Shown here: in pieces, positions 36,194 to 46,130 of the stretch
Layout of the letters: each line of letters opens with the position of its first letter
How positions within the stretch are numbered: the stretch's first letter is position 1
NCBI RefSeq assembly: GCF_001191005.1
Contig: NZ_CP012201.1
Coordinates: 3,410,001 to 3,474,000, forward strand
Length of the DNA stretch: 64,000 nt
Direction of reading: 5' to 3'
Origin: Massilia sp. NR 4-1
Lineage (GTDB): Bacteria; Pseudomonadota; Gammaproteobacteria; Burkholderiales; Burkholderiaceae_D
Made by a program: the position numbers and the translations under genes
Notes under the pieces: model-generated
Database searches by the model: none
Told to the model about the DNA's origin: nothing
Seen by the model: only the letters and a program-made list of their open reading frames with translations

Positions 36194-37257
36194 GCTGCTT
36201 CTTCCAATACTTTTGCGATCGCGTCGTTGGCGTCGCGCTTGCCTGCTGCCCGCGCTGCTTCAGCCATGTGCTGGCAGCGCTCCCGCGTCAGCGTCTGCAG
36301 CAGGGCCGCCACGCTGTCCGGGTTCATATCCGTTTGCGGCAGATGGATGGCAGCGCCCTGCTGCTCCATCCATTGCGCATTGTCGCGCTGGTGGCTGGTG
36401 GTCGAAGCCACCAGCGGCACCAGTACGCTGGCCACGCCCGCCGCCGTCAATTCGGAAACGGTGATGGCGCCGGCGCGGCAAATCACCACGTCGGCGTTGC
36501 TATAGGCTTGCGCCATATCGTCGATGAAATCGACCACGTTCGCCTCCACCTGGGCCTGGGCATAGGCGGCGCGCAGCGCGTCGATATTCTTCTTGCCCGA
36601 CTGGTGCGTCACCACAGGGCGCTGCGCCACGGGGATGCGCGCCAGCGCGGCCGGCAGATTGTCGTTCAGGGCTTTCGCGCCCAGGCTGCCGCCCACCACC
36701 AGGATGCGCAACGGGCCGCCGCGGCCGGCGAAGCGCTCGGCCGGCGCCGGCAGCGCCAGGATTTCCTTGCGCACCGGGTTGCCGGTGACGGTGGCCTTGC
36801 CGGCGGCGCTGCCGAAATCGGCGGGGAAGCCGAAGCATACCGTTTTTGCCATCGGCGCCAGCGTCTTGTTGGACAGCAGCAGGGCCGCGTCGGCGTTCAC
36901 CAGCACCAGCGGCACGCCGCGCAGGCGCGACATCATGCCGCCCGGGACGCAGACATAACCGCCCATGCCCAGCACCACGTCCGGCTTGCGGCGGCCGATA
37001 TAGCCGAAGCAGTCGGCAAAGGCGCCCAGCATCCTGAACGCGCCGGTCAGCGTGTGCAGCAAGCCCTTGCCGCGCATGCCGCTGAAGTGGATGGCGTCCA
37101 TCGCCACGCCGTTCTTCGGCACCAGTTCCTGTTCCATGCCGTGCGAAGTGCCCAGCCAGCTCACTTCCCAGCCGCGCGCGCGCATGGTCTGCGCAATCGC
37201 CAGGCCGGGGAAAATATGGCCGCCGGTACCGGCCGCCATGATCATCAGTCGTTTCAT
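36190..37257 (-). CDS. murG: MurG, undecaprenyl-PP-MurNAc-pentapeptide GlcNAc transferase
   Basis: This peripheral membrane enzyme makes lipid II from lipid I. The 355-residue protein from ATG 37257 has the G-rich N-loop MAAGTGGHIFPGLAIA, MGGYVCVPGG, VVGGSLGAKALN and the UDP-GlcNAc motif ICRAGAITVSELTA. The reading frame is open upstream but overlaps ftsW; the 4-base overlap with ftsW decides the start. It also overlaps murC by 4 bases. Confidence 0.98.
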   Translation of the reverse strand: MKRLMIMAAGTGGHIFPGLAIAQTMRARGWEVSWLGTSHGMEQELVPKNGVAMDAIHFSGMRGKGLLHTLTGAFRMLGAFADCFGYIGRRKPDVVLGMGGYVCVPGGMMSRLRGVPLVLVNADAALLLSNKTLAPMAKTVCFGFPADFGSAAGKATVTGNPVRKEILALPAPAERFAGRGGPLRILVVGGSLGAKALNDNLPAALARIPVAQRPVVTHQSGKKNIDALRAAYAQAQVEANVVDFIDDMAQAYSNADVVICRAGAITVSELTAAGVASVLVPLVASTTSHQRDNAQWMEQQGAAIHLPQTDMNPDSVAALLQTLTRERCQHMAEAARAAGKRDANDAIAKVLEEAA

Positions 37258-38465
37258 AGTCTGCCGCCTCGCATCAGGATACGGTTCTCGTAGTCGATCC
37301 GGAGCAGGATCGCCAACCCGACGCAATTGATTAACACGCCCGTGCCGCCATAGCTCATCAGCGGCAGGGTCAGGCCCTTGGTCGGCAGAAGACCAAGGTT
37401 CACGCCCATATTGATAAAGGTCTGCACGCCGATCCAGATGCCGATGCCCTTGGCGGTCAGGCCGGCAAAGGTCTGGTCGATGGCGATGGCCTGGCGGCCG
37501 ATGTCGAAGGCGCGCTTGACGATCCAGTAGAACATGGCGATCACGATCAGCACGCCCACCAGGCCCAGTTCCTCGCCGATCACCGCCAGCAGGAAGTCGG
37601 TATGCGCTTCCGGCAGATAGTGCAGTTTTTCCAGGCTGCCGCCCAGCCCAACGCCAAACAACTCGCCGCGCCCGAAAGCGATCAGCGAGTGCGTCAGCTG
37701 GTAAGCCTTGTTCAGCGCATTTTCTTCTTCCCAGGGATTGAGGTAGGCGAAGAAGCGGTCGCGCCGGAATTTCGACAGCGCGATGATGGAGACGAAGATC
37801 GTCACCAGCATGGCGCCGATGCCGCCGAACCAGATGGCGTTGACGCCGCCCAGGAACAGGATGCCCATGGCGATGCAGACGATCACGCCGAAAGCGCCCA
37901 GGTCGGGCTCCAGCAGCAGCAAGAGGCCGACGAAGCTGACCGCCAGCGCCATCGGCATGAAGCCCTTGGTCAGCTTGTGCATGTATTCCTGCTTGCGCAC
38001 CGTGTAGTCGGCCGCGTACAGCACCACCACCACTTTCATCAGCTCGGAAGGCTGGAAGTTCATGATCTTCAGCGACAGCCAGCGGCGGCCGCCGTTGACC
38101 ACCACGCCCAGGCCGGGGATCAGCACCAGCACCAGCAGCACCAGGGTGCCGATGAACATATACGGCGCGCCGCGCTGCCAGTCGGCGATGGGGATGCGGA
38201 AGGCGATGGTGGCGGCGAGCGCCGACAGGCCGATGAAGATGGCCTGGCGCGTCAGGAAGTAGGAGTTCTTGTAGGCGGCGAACTTGGGCGAATCCGGCAG
38301 CGAGATCGAGGCCGAATACACCATCACCATGCCCAGCAACATCAGCAGCAGCGTGACCCAGATCAGCGGCTGGTCGTATTCCATCATCTTGGACTGCCGC
38401 GCACGGCTCTCCATCGCCGACGAAGCCGACGAGGAACCGAAACGGAATGGCAGTTGCAAAGGCAT
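37254..38465 (-). CDS. ftsW: Peptidoglycan glycosyltransferase FtsW
   Basis: This SEDS-family septal glycosyltransferase is an integral protein with about ten membrane helices. The 403 residues contain MVYSASISLP, the PSELMKVVVVLYAADY motif, LLLLEPDLGAFGV, and FVGVGLGGSLEKLHYLPEAHTDF-like sequence. Its partner PBP3 (ftsI) is in the same cluster. It shares 1 base with murD upstream and 4 with murG. Confidence 0.97.
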   Translation of the reverse strand: MPLQLPFRFGSSSASSAMESRARQSKMMEYDQPLIWVTLLLMLLGMVMVYSASISLPDSPKFAAYKNSYFLTRQAIFIGLSALAATIAFRIPIADWQRGAPYMFIGTLVLLVLVLIPGLGVVVNGGRRWLSLKIMNFQPSELMKVVVVLYAADYTVRKQEYMHKLTKGFMPMALAVSFVGLLLLLEPDLGAFGVIVCIAMGILFLGGVNAIWFGGIGAMLVTIFVSIIALSKFRRDRFFAYLNPWEEENALNKAYQLTHSLIAFGRGELFGVGLGGSLEKLHYLPEAHTDFLLAVIGEELGLVGVLIVIAMFYWIVKRAFDIGRQAIAIDQTFAGLTAKGIGIWIGVQTFINMGVNLGLLPTKGLTLPLMSYGGTGVLINCVGLAILLRIDYENRILMRGGRL

Positions 38466-39967
38466 CAGAGCTCCTGTCCCGCATCAAGCGCCAGTTCGCG
38501 CACGGTGTCGATGAAGACCTGGGCGCGGTGGGCGTAGTTCTTGAACATGTCCAGGCTGGCGCAGGCCGGCGACAGCAGCACGGCGTCGCCGGCGTGGGCC
38601 AGGGCGGCGCCGCGTTTCACGGCGTCTTCCAGCGTGGCGCAGTCTTCCAGGCGCACGCCGCTGCCAGCCAGGGCGGCGCGGATGGCCGGCGCATCGCGGC
38701 CGATCAGCAGCACGGCGCGCACATAGCGGCCCACCGGTTCGGCCAGCGGTTCGAATTCCTGGCCCTTGCCGTCGCCCCCGGCGATCAGCACCAGGCGCTG
38801 GTTTTCGCCGGCGAAGCTCTTGCCCAGGCCATTCAGGGCGGCCACAGTGGCGCCCACATTGGTGCCCTTGCTGTCGTCGTAGAACTCGACGCCGTTGATG
38901 GCGCTCACCAGTTCCACGCGGTGCGGCTGGCCCTTGTATTCGCGCAGGCCGTGCAGCAGCGGCGCGAAAGGCAGGCCGATGGCGCGGCACAGGGCCAGCG
39001 CCGCCAGCGCGTTGGAGGCGTTATGCATGCCGCGGATCTGCAGGGCATCGGCCGGCATCAGCTTCTTGATCTGGCATTCCACCGGTTCCGGCAGCGGATC
39101 GTTCTTGCGGCGCTTCTTCGGTTCCGCTTCCTCGCTCGGCTCGGCGGTGGAGAGCCAGAAGATGCCGCGCTCGTTGACCAGGCCGAAGCTGCCCGCCAGC
39201 GCCGGCTCGTCGATGCCGAAGCTGACGTTTTCGCCCACCGGATTGGCCATCTTCATGACCCAGGCGTCGTCGCGGTTCAGCACGCGCACGCTGGTTTCGC
39301 CGAAGATGCGCGCCTTGTCGGCGGCGTAGGCAGCCATATCGCCATGCCAGTCCAGGTGGTCCTGGGTCACGTTCAAGACGGTGGCGGCGTCGGCGTTCAG
39401 GCTGAAGGTGGTGTGCAGCTGGAACGAAGACAGCTCCAGCACCCAGGCTTGCGGCAGGGTGTCGTCGGCCATGGCTTCGCGCAGCACGTCCAGCGCGGCC
39501 GGGCTGATATTGCCGGCCACGCGGGTGCTCAGGCCGGCACGCTCGCACAGCTGGCCGGTCAGGCTGGTGACGGTGGTCTTGCCGTTGGTGCCGGTGATGG
39601 CGATGACTTTCGGCGCATAGGCGCGGTCGTCCTTCAGCCATTTCAGCGCCTGGGCGAACAGCTCGATCTCGCCCCACACCGGGATATTCTTTTCGGCGGC
39701 GGCCGGCATGATGGCGGCCAGCTCGCGCTTCGGACCCAGGCCGGGGCTGACGGCGACGAAGTCCACACCATCCAGCAGGGCCGCGTCGAAGGGACCGGAA
39801 ATGAACTGCGTGCCGGGCAGCTGTTCGCGCAGCGTGGCCAGGCGGTCCGGCACGGGACGCGTGTCGGCCACGCGCAGCAGCGCGCCGCAGCGGGCCAGCC
39901 ACTGCGCCATCGCCAGGCCGGATTCTCCCAGCCCGAGTACCAGAGCGATTTTGCCGTTATAGATCAT
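38465..39967 (-). CDS. murD: UDP-N-acetylmuramoylalanine--D-glutamate ligase
   Basis: It adds D-Glu to UDP-MurNAc-L-Ala. The 500 residues begin GKIALVLGLGESGLAMAQWL and contain GTNGKTTVTSLTGQL, NVTQDHLDWHGDM, GMHNASNALAALAL and YDDSKGTNVGATVAAL. It is a bit longer than the E. coli enzyme (438), partly because of a basic insertion near residue 280 (EAEPKKRRKNDPLPEP). It overlaps mraY and ftsW by 1 base each. Confidence 0.97.
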   Translation of the reverse strand: MIYNGKIALVLGLGESGLAMAQWLARCGALLRVADTRPVPDRLATLREQLPGTQFISGPFDAALLDGVDFVAVSPGLGPKRELAAIMPAAAEKNIPVWGEIELFAQALKWLKDDRAYAPKVIAITGTNGKTTVTSLTGQLCERAGLSTRVAGNISPAALDVLREAMADDTLPQAWVLELSSFQLHTTFSLNADAATVLNVTQDHLDWHGDMAAYAADKARIFGETSVRVLNRDDAWVMKMANPVGENVSFGIDEPALAGSFGLVNERGIFWLSTAEPSEEAEPKKRRKNDPLPEPVECQIKKLMPADALQIRGMHNASNALAALALCRAIGLPFAPLLHGLREYKGQPHRVELVSAINGVEFYDDSKGTNVGATVAALNGLGKSFAGENQRLVLIAGGDGKGQEFEPLAEPVGRYVRAVLLIGRDAPAIRAALAGSGVRLEDCATLEDAVKRGAALAHAGDAVLLSPACASLDMFKNYAHRAQVFIDTVRELALDAGQEL

Positions 39968-41136
39968 CAGCGCAGTTTCAAGGTAGAGAGACCGATCAGG
40001 ACCAGCATCATCGTGATAATCCAGAAACGCACGACGACCTGGGTTTCTTTCCAGCCCTTTTGTTCAAAGTGGTGGTGCAGGGGCGCCATCAGGAACACGC
40101 GGCGGCCCGTGCCATAGCGTTTTTTCGTGTATTTGAACCAGCCCACCTGGATGATGACGGACAGGGTTTCGGCCACGAAGATGCCGCCCATGATGAACAG
40201 CACGATTTCCTGGCGCACGATGACGGCGATGGTGCCCAGCGCGCCGCCCAGCGCCAGCGCGCCGACGTCGCCCATGAAGACCTGGGCCGGGTGGGTGTTA
40301 TACCAAAGGAAGGCCAGGCCCGCGCCGGCCATGGCGCCGACGAAGATAATCAGCTCACCCGCGCCGGGAATGTGCGGGATGAACAGGTATTTGGAATAGG
40401 TCGCACTGCCGGTCAGGTAGGCGAACAGGCCCAGGGCCGAACCCACCATCACGGTCGGCATGATGGCCAGGCCATCCAGGCCGTCGGTGAAGTTGACCGC
40501 GTTCGAGGTGCCGACGATGACGCAGTAAGTCAGCGCGATAAAGCCCCACACGCCCAGCGGATAGCTGATGGTCTTGAAGAACGGCACGATCAGGTCGGCC
40601 TTGGGTGGCAGGTCCATCGAGAAGCCCGACTGCACCCAGGCGAAGAACAGCTCGAACACCTTGGCCGGCGTAGGCGCCGACACCGAGAACGCCAGATACA
40701 GCGCGGCGCCGATGCCCACCAGTGACTGCCAGAAGTATTTTTCGGCCGAACGCATGCCTTCCGGGTCCTGGCGCACCACCTTGCGGTAGTCGTCCACCCA
40801 GCCCACGGCGCCAAAACCGGCGGTCACGATCATCACCGGCCAGATCAGGCGGTTCGACAGGTCGCACCACAGCAGGGTGGCGGTGCCGATGGCGATCAGC
40901 ACCAGCACGCCGCCCATGGTCGGGGTGCCGTGTTTTTTCAGGTGGGTTTCAGGACCATAGGCGCGCACCGCCTGGCCGTATTTCATCTCGGTCAGTTTGC
41001 GGATCACGGCGGGACCGGCCAACAGGCCGATGAGCAGGGCCGTGATGGTGGCGAACACCGCGCGGAAGGTGATGAAGTTGAAGACGCGCAGGAAGCCTAT
41101 GTCGTCCTGGAACATCTGTGCGAGCCAAAGCAGCAT
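39967..41136 (-). CDS. mraY: Phospho-N-acetylmuramoyl-pentapeptide transferase
   Basis: This integral enzyme with ten membrane helices forms lipid I from UDP-MurNAc-pentapeptide and undecaprenyl phosphate. The 389 residues contain KKHGTPTMGGVLVL, VGWVDDYRKV, NFTDGLDGLAIMPT, and the loop FLMAPLHHHFEQKGWKE. It is 2 bases downstream of murF and shares 1 base with murD. Confidence 0.98.
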   Translation of the reverse strand: MLLWLAQMFQDDIGFLRVFNFITFRAVFATITALLIGLLAGPAVIRKLTEMKYGQAVRAYGPETHLKKHGTPTMGGVLVLIAIGTATLLWCDLSNRLIWPVMIVTAGFGAVGWVDDYRKVVRQDPEGMRSAEKYFWQSLVGIGAALYLAFSVSAPTPAKVFELFFAWVQSGFSMDLPPKADLIVPFFKTISYPLGVWGFIALTYCVIVGTSNAVNFTDGLDGLAIMPTVMVGSALGLFAYLTGSATYSKYLFIPHIPGAGELIIFVGAMAGAGLAFLWYNTHPAQVFMGDVGALALGGALGTIAVIVRQEIVLFIMGGIFVAETLSVIIQVGWFKYTKKRYGTGRRVFLMAPLHHHFEQKGWKETQVVVRFWIITMMLVLIGLSTLKLR

Positions 41137-41138
41137 GA

Positions 41139-42542
41139 TTAGTGTTTTCCTATGTTAGCTTGTTGCGATCCAATCAAATGCTGCACGACCCGTTCCATTT
41201 TCATGAAGCGGGAGCCCTTGATCAATACCGTTGCATCCGGCCCTGCCGCCGCATCCACCGCGGCCAGCAAGACATCGAATTCGTCAAAATGGCGGGCTTG
41301 CGGAAGCATATGCTTCGCCAGCTCGCCGGTTGCCAGCACCGTTTCGATGCCTTTTTGCGCCGCGTAAGCGGCAATCTCTTCGTGGAACTCGCGTCCCTGC
41401 GTGCCCACCTCGCCCATATCGCCCACCACCAGCACGCGCGGTGCGGCGGACTGCGCCAGCACGTCGATGGCGGCGCGCATGGAGTCGGGGTTGGCGTTAT
41501 ACGTGTCGTCGATCACGGTGGCGCCGTTCATGGCCTGCTTTTTCTGCAGGCGGCCGCTGACCGGGGCAAAGCTCTCCAGGCCGCGCTGGATGGCTTCCGG
41601 CGCGATGCCCGCCGCATGGGCGCAGGCGATGGACGCCAGCGCGTTCAATACATTGTGGTCGCCCGCCGCTTGCAGGCCAACCTTGAATTGCAGCGCCGCC
41701 CCGCCCTGCTGGCGTACGGTCACAGCCAAGTCGCTGCCGAAAGCGCCGGCGCTGTAAGTGCAGCTGACATCCGCCTCTGCCTGCAGGCCGAAGGTCAGGA
41801 CGCGGTGGCCGGCGGCCAGCTCGCGCCAGAGCGGCGTAAATTCGTCGGCATGCGGGAAGACCGCCACGCCGCCGGCGGGCAGCGCGGCCAGCACGCTGCC
41901 GTTTTCGCGCGCCACCGCTTCCACGGTGTGCATGAATTCCTGGTGCTCGCGCTGGGCGTTGTTAACCAAGCCAACGGTCGCTTCAGCGATGGCACTCAGG
42001 CGGCCGATCTCGCCGGGATGGTTCATGCCCATCTCGACCACCGCCGATTTGTGTCCGGCGCCCAGGCGGAACAGGGTGAGCGGCACGCCGATCTCGTTAT
42101 TCAGGTTGCCGCGCGTGGACAGGCGGCCATCCTCGCCATGGGCGGCGGCCAGGATCGAAGCGATCATTTCCTTGACCGTGGTCTTGCCATTGCTGCCGGT
42201 GACGCCGATCAGCGGCAGGCTGAATTGGCGGCGCCAGAAATTGGCGATCTGGCCCAGGGCCACCAGGGTATTCGGCACCACGATGGCAGGCAGCGGATAG
42301 TCTTCCGGCAGTTCCTCGGCCACCACGGCGGCCACACCTTTTTCCGCCAGCTGCGGCAGGAAGCTGTGGGCGTCGAACACCTCGCCGCGCAGGGCGACGA
42401 AGATGCAGCCCGCAGGCGCGCTGCGGCTGTCGGTGGAAACGCCTTCAACGGCCAGTTCCAGCGCGTCGTCATTGGTCTGGGCGCGATGGATCAGGGTCGC
42501 GTCCGGAATTGCCTTCAGCAGTTGGGCAAGCGTGGCGCGCAT
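41139..42542 (-). CDS. murF: UDP-MurNAc-tripeptide--D-alanyl-D-alanine ligase
   Basis: It adds D-Ala-D-Ala, the product of Ddl, to the UDP-linked tripeptide. The 467 residues from ATG 42542 begin MRATLAQLLKAIPDAT and contain GVTGSNGKTTVKEMI, NLNNEIGVPLTLFRL, EMGMNHPGEI and DDTYNANPDSMRAA. The frame continues upstream inside murE but only as a shadow; the 1-base overlap with the murE stop fixes the start. Confidence 0.98.
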   Translation of the reverse strand: MRATLAQLLKAIPDATLIHRAQTNDDALELAVEGVSTDSRSAPAGCIFVALRGEVFDAHSFLPQLAEKGVAAVVAEELPEDYPLPAIVVPNTLVALGQIANFWRRQFSLPLIGVTGSNGKTTVKEMIASILAAAHGEDGRLSTRGNLNNEIGVPLTLFRLGAGHKSAVVEMGMNHPGEIGRLSAIAEATVGLVNNAQREHQEFMHTVEAVARENGSVLAALPAGGVAVFPHADEFTPLWRELAAGHRVLTFGLQAEADVSCTYSAGAFGSDLAVTVRQQGGAALQFKVGLQAAGDHNVLNALASIACAHAAGIAPEAIQRGLESFAPVSGRLQKKQAMNGATVIDDTYNANPDSMRAAIDVLAQSAAPRVLVVGDMGEVGTQGREFHEEIAAYAAQKGIETVLATGELAKHMLPQARHFDEFDVLLAAVDAAAGPDATVLIKGSRFMKMERVVQHLIGSQQANIGKH

Positions 42543-44080
42543 CAGTTGGGCCTCATCATGGTGAGGCGGGCGGACAGCGCCAGCTGGGCGTGGTCGGCAT
42601 CCGAGAACTGCAGCTTCTTGCCCTTGATTTCCTGGTACGGCTCGTGGCCCTTCCCTGCCAGCAGGATCACGTCCGGCTTGGCGGCATGCTTGATGGCCGA
42701 GAGGATGGCGGCGGCGCGGTCTTCCACGGTCTGGAACACCGAACCTGGATGGTTCTGGTCCATGCCGGCCACGATCTGGGCGATGATCTGGTGCGGGTCT
42801 TCGCTGCGCGGATTGTCGCTGGTGACGAGAACATGGTCGGCCATCTGCGCGATGCGGCCCATCTGCGGGCGCTTGCCCGGATCGCGGTCGCCGCCGCAGC
42901 CGAACACGCACCACAGCTGGCCGCCGCGCTCCTGGGCCACCAGGCGCAGGGTTTCCAGGGTTTTTTCCAGCGCATCCGGGGTATGGGCGTAGTCGATGAT
43001 GATCATCGGCGCATCCTGGCCGCCGACCTGCTGCATGCGGCCCGGAGCTGGCACCAGCGCCTCGATGGCTTCCACCGCGGCGCGCAGCGGCGCGCCTTTG
43101 GCCAGCAGGGTGCCCAGCACGGCCAGCGCGTTGCTGACGTTGAACTGGCCCACCAATTGGGTCTTGACCGTGGCAGTGCCCTGCGCCGACTCCAGCTGGA
43201 ATTCGGTGCCCAGGCTGCGGCTGCGCAGCTGGCCGGCGCGCAGCATCGATACGCCGGCGATATCGGCCAGCGTGGCGGCATCGGCCAGGGTGTAGCCAGT
43301 GATGGCGGTGGCCGGATTGTGCGCCTTGACATGTTGCACCAGGCGCAGGCCGGCCGCATCGTCCAGATTGACGATGGCGTGCTTCAGTCCGGGCCAGGCG
43401 AACAGCTTGGCCTTGGCGGCCTCGTAGTTTGCCAGGTCGCCGTGATAGTCGAGGTGGTCGCGCGTCAGATTGGTGAAGATGGCGGCGTCGAAATGCATGC
43501 CGGCCGCGCGTTCCTGGTCCAGGCCGATGGACGAGACTTCGATCGCCAGCGCGGCCGCGCCTTCGTCGCGGCTCTCGGCCAGCTTGCGCGCCAGCAGCAC
43601 GGCGTCCGGCGTGGTGTAGCCGGTGACGTCGAACCCGGCTTCGGCGCGCGGACGGAACAGGCCAACGCCCAGGGTGCCGACGACGGCGGTGACATCGCCC
43701 AGGCGCGACATGGCCTGGCCCAGCCACACGGCGCAGGAAGTCTTGCCATTGGTGCCGGTCACGCCGGCGGTGAACATGGCGCTGTCGGGCATGGCGTAGA
43801 AAGCGTGGGCAATCGGGCCTGCCTGTTTTTTCAGGCCGGCCACGGCCAGGTGCGGCACGTTCCAGGCCGCGTCCCAGCTTGCGCCCTGCTCTTCATACAC
43901 GACGGCGGCGGCGCCCTGGGCGATGGCGGCGGCAATATAACTGCGGCCATCGCCGGCTTCGCCGGGATAGGCAAAAAACACATCGCCCGCCTTGATGCGG
44001 CGGGAGTCCGAGGCCAGCTGGCCTTGCGGCGCGGCTTGTTGAATCCAGTTGCTGATTTCTTTGATGGTCATGGCTGTCAT
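42542..44080 (-). CDS. murE: UDP-MurNAc-L-Ala-D-Glu--meso-diaminopimelate ligase
   Basis: It adds the third stem-peptide residue. The 512 residues contain GVTGTNGKTSCAVWLGQ, TNLTRDHLDYHGD, the substrate-specificity motif TSDNPRSEDP (DNPR marks the meso-DAP enzyme, as expected in a Gram-negative) and IDYAHTPDALEK. It starts at ATG 44080 sharing one base with the ftsI stop (TAATG). Confidence 0.98.
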   Translation of the reverse strand: MTAMTIKEISNWIQQAAPQGQLASDSRRIKAGDVFFAYPGEAGDGRSYIAAAIAQGAAAVVYEEQGASWDAAWNVPHLAVAGLKKQAGPIAHAFYAMPDSAMFTAGVTGTNGKTSCAVWLGQAMSRLGDVTAVVGTLGVGLFRPRAEAGFDVTGYTTPDAVLLARKLAESRDEGAAALAIEVSSIGLDQERAAGMHFDAAIFTNLTRDHLDYHGDLANYEAAKAKLFAWPGLKHAIVNLDDAAGLRLVQHVKAHNPATAITGYTLADAATLADIAGVSMLRAGQLRSRSLGTEFQLESAQGTATVKTQLVGQFNVSNALAVLGTLLAKGAPLRAAVEAIEALVPAPGRMQQVGGQDAPMIIIDYAHTPDALEKTLETLRLVAQERGGQLWCVFGCGGDRDPGKRPQMGRIAQMADHVLVTSDNPRSEDPHQIIAQIVAGMDQNHPGSVFQTVEDRAAAILSAIKHAAKPDVILLAGKGHEPYQEIKGKKLQFSDADHAQLALSARLTMMRPN

Positions 44081-45861
44081 TACATGGCCTCCGGTCCGGT
44101 ATCGGTCGGGATCACGATTTCGGTGACGGAAGAATCGGGCGGCACGTTCATGGCGCGCAAGGCGTTGGCTGCCACGGCGGCGAAAGTCGGCGCTGCGACC
44201 TGGCCGCCATAGTGGCCGCCCTGGGTCGGTTCGTCGATCATGACTGCGATGATGAAGCGCGGCGCCGACATCGGCACCATGCCGACGAAGGAACCGATGT
44301 ATTTGCGCGGCATGGCGTAGCGGCCGTTTTCCACCTTGTAGGCGGTGCCGGTCTTGCCGCCGGCGCGGTAGCCGGGAATCTGCGCCTTCTTGGCCGTGCC
44401 GTGGTCGCCGGAAACGACCGACTCCAGCATCTCGCGCATCTGGCGCGCGGTCTGCGATTTGATGATCTGCTGGCCCGCCGGCAGCTCGTTCACTTTCTGG
44501 AAGGAGAGCGGGATGGTGTCGCCGTCGCGGGCGAACATCATATAAGAGCGCGCCAGCTGGATCAGCGATACCGAAATGCCGTTACCGTAGCTCATGGTGG
44601 CCTGTTCCACCGGACGCCAGGATTTGTAAGGGCGCACACGGCCCGCCACCGCGCCGGGGAAGCCCCACTTCGGCTGCTGGCCGAAACCGACCTTGGTAAA
44701 CATTTCCCACATTTCCTGGGACGGCATGCTGAGCGCCATCTTCGAGGTGCCGATATTCGAGGACATCTCGATAATCTGGGCGACGTTGATCACGCCATGG
44801 CCCTTGGTGTCGGTGATGGTGCGGTCCAGGATGGTGTAGCGGCCAGGTCCGGTGTCGATCAGGGTGCTCGGCTTGACGCGGCCGCTGTCCAGCGCCAGCG
44901 CCACGGTGATCGGTTTCAGCGTGGAACCCGGCTCGAAGGAGTCGGTCATCACGCGGTTGCGCAGCTGGGCGCCGGTCAGGGCGCGGCGGTTGTTCGGGTC
45001 GTAGCTCGGGTAGTTGGCCAGCGCCAGCACCTCGCCGGTATGCACGTCCAGCACCACGGCGCCGCCGGCCTTGGCCTTGAACTTCTCCACCGCATCCTTC
45101 AATTGGGTGTAGGCGATGTATTGGATCTTGCTGTCCACCGACAGGGTCAGGTCCTTGCCGTCGTGCGGCGCGCGCGTGGTGCCGATATCCTCGACGATGT
45201 GGCCCAGGCGGTCCTTGATGACGCGGCGGCTGCCGGGAATGCCCACCAGGTTTTTCTGCTGCGCCAGCTCCATGCTTTCCTGGCCCACGTCTTCCACATT
45301 GGTGAAGCCGACCACGTGGGTCATCACCTCGCCCTGCGGGTAGAAGCGCTTGTATTCGCGGCGCATCACGATGCCGTCGATATCGAGTTTGGCGATCTTG
45401 TCGGCCACCTCCTGCTCCACCTGGCGTTTCAGGTAGATCAGGTTGCGGTCGGAGTCCAGCTTCTTGCGCAGTTCGGCTTCGCTGATCTCCAGCAAGCCGG
45501 CCAGGGCGCGCAGTTTTTCCGGCGGCGCTTCCAGCACGTTGTCGGGCACCGCCCACACGGCTTTCACCGGCACGGAAGAAGCCAGCACCTGGCCGTTGCG
45601 GTCCATGATCTTGCCGCGCGTGGCCGGCAGGTCGAGCGTGAAGGCGTAGCGGCTCTCGCCCTGTTTTTGCAGGAACTGGGTGGACACGCCCTGCAGCCAC
45701 AGGGCGCGGGCGCCGAGCGCGGCGAAGGCGGCAAACATCACGAACAGCACGACGCGCGAGCGCCATACCGGCAGACGCACTGCCAGTACGGGGCTCTTGC
45801 TGAAAGCGACGCCCTTGGACGCCGCCACGCGCGAGCTGCCTGCGTTGCCGCCACGGATCAT
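44080..45861 (-). CDS. ftsI: Penicillin-binding protein 3 (FtsI), septal transpeptidase
   Basis: This monofunctional class B transpeptidase works with FtsW at the septum. From ATG 45861 the 593-residue protein has a cytoplasmic N-terminus, one membrane helix (about 37-57, VLFVMFAAFAALGARALWL), the PBP dimer domain (TRGKIMDRNGQVLASS), and the catalytic triad motifs: PGSTLKP (SxxK), MSSN (SxN) and GGKTGTAYK (KTG). The 4-base overlap with ftsL supports this start. Confidence 0.98.
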   Translation of the reverse strand: MIRGGNAGSSRVAASKGVAFSKSPVLAVRLPVWRSRVVLFVMFAAFAALGARALWLQGVSTQFLQKQGESRYAFTLDLPATRGKIMDRNGQVLASSVPVKAVWAVPDNVLEAPPEKLRALAGLLEISEAELRKKLDSDRNLIYLKRQVEQEVADKIAKLDIDGIVMRREYKRFYPQGEVMTHVVGFTNVEDVGQESMELAQQKNLVGIPGSRRVIKDRLGHIVEDIGTTRAPHDGKDLTLSVDSKIQYIAYTQLKDAVEKFKAKAGGAVVLDVHTGEVLALANYPSYDPNNRRALTGAQLRNRVMTDSFEPGSTLKPITVALALDSGRVKPSTLIDTGPGRYTILDRTITDTKGHGVINVAQIIEMSSNIGTSKMALSMPSQEMWEMFTKVGFGQQPKWGFPGAVAGRVRPYKSWRPVEQATMSYGNGISVSLIQLARSYMMFARDGDTIPLSFQKVNELPAGQQIIKSQTARQMREMLESVVSGDHGTAKKAQIPGYRAGGKTGTAYKVENGRYAMPRKYIGSFVGMVPMSAPRFIIAVMIDEPTQGGHYGGQVAAPTFAAVAANALRAMNVPPDSSVTEIVIPTDTGPEAM

Positions 45862-46130
45862 TCGCCGCCCTCCGTCAGGTATTGGGTACGATTCGCCGTG
45901 AGCTGGGTCATGCCCAGTTCGCGGTGCGCGATCTCTTCGATACGGGCATGCTTGCCCAGGGTCGACTGGTCCAGCTGCAGCTGCGCCCACTCGATGTCGA
46001 GCTGGCGCGCGCGCAGCTTGGAGCGTTCCAGTTCGATGAACAGATGGCGCGCCTGATACTGCGCGTTCACCACCGACAGGGCGCACCCCACCAGGATGGC
46101 GACCAGCACCAGGCTGATTTTGCCGCTCAT
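45858..46130 (-). CDS. ftsL: Cell division protein FtsL
   Basis: This 90-residue bitopic protein is part of the FtsQLB complex. One N-terminal membrane helix (about 4-21, ISLVLVAILVGCALSVVNA) is followed by a coiled-coil stretch (HLFIELERSKLRARQLDIEW). It overlaps rsmH and ftsI by 4 bases each. Position and architecture identify it; FtsL sequences are poorly conserved. Confidence 0.93.
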   Translation of the reverse strand: MSGKISLVLVAILVGCALSVVNAQYQARHLFIELERSKLRARQLDIEWAQLQLDQSTLGKHARIEEIAHRELGMTQLTANRTQYLTEGGE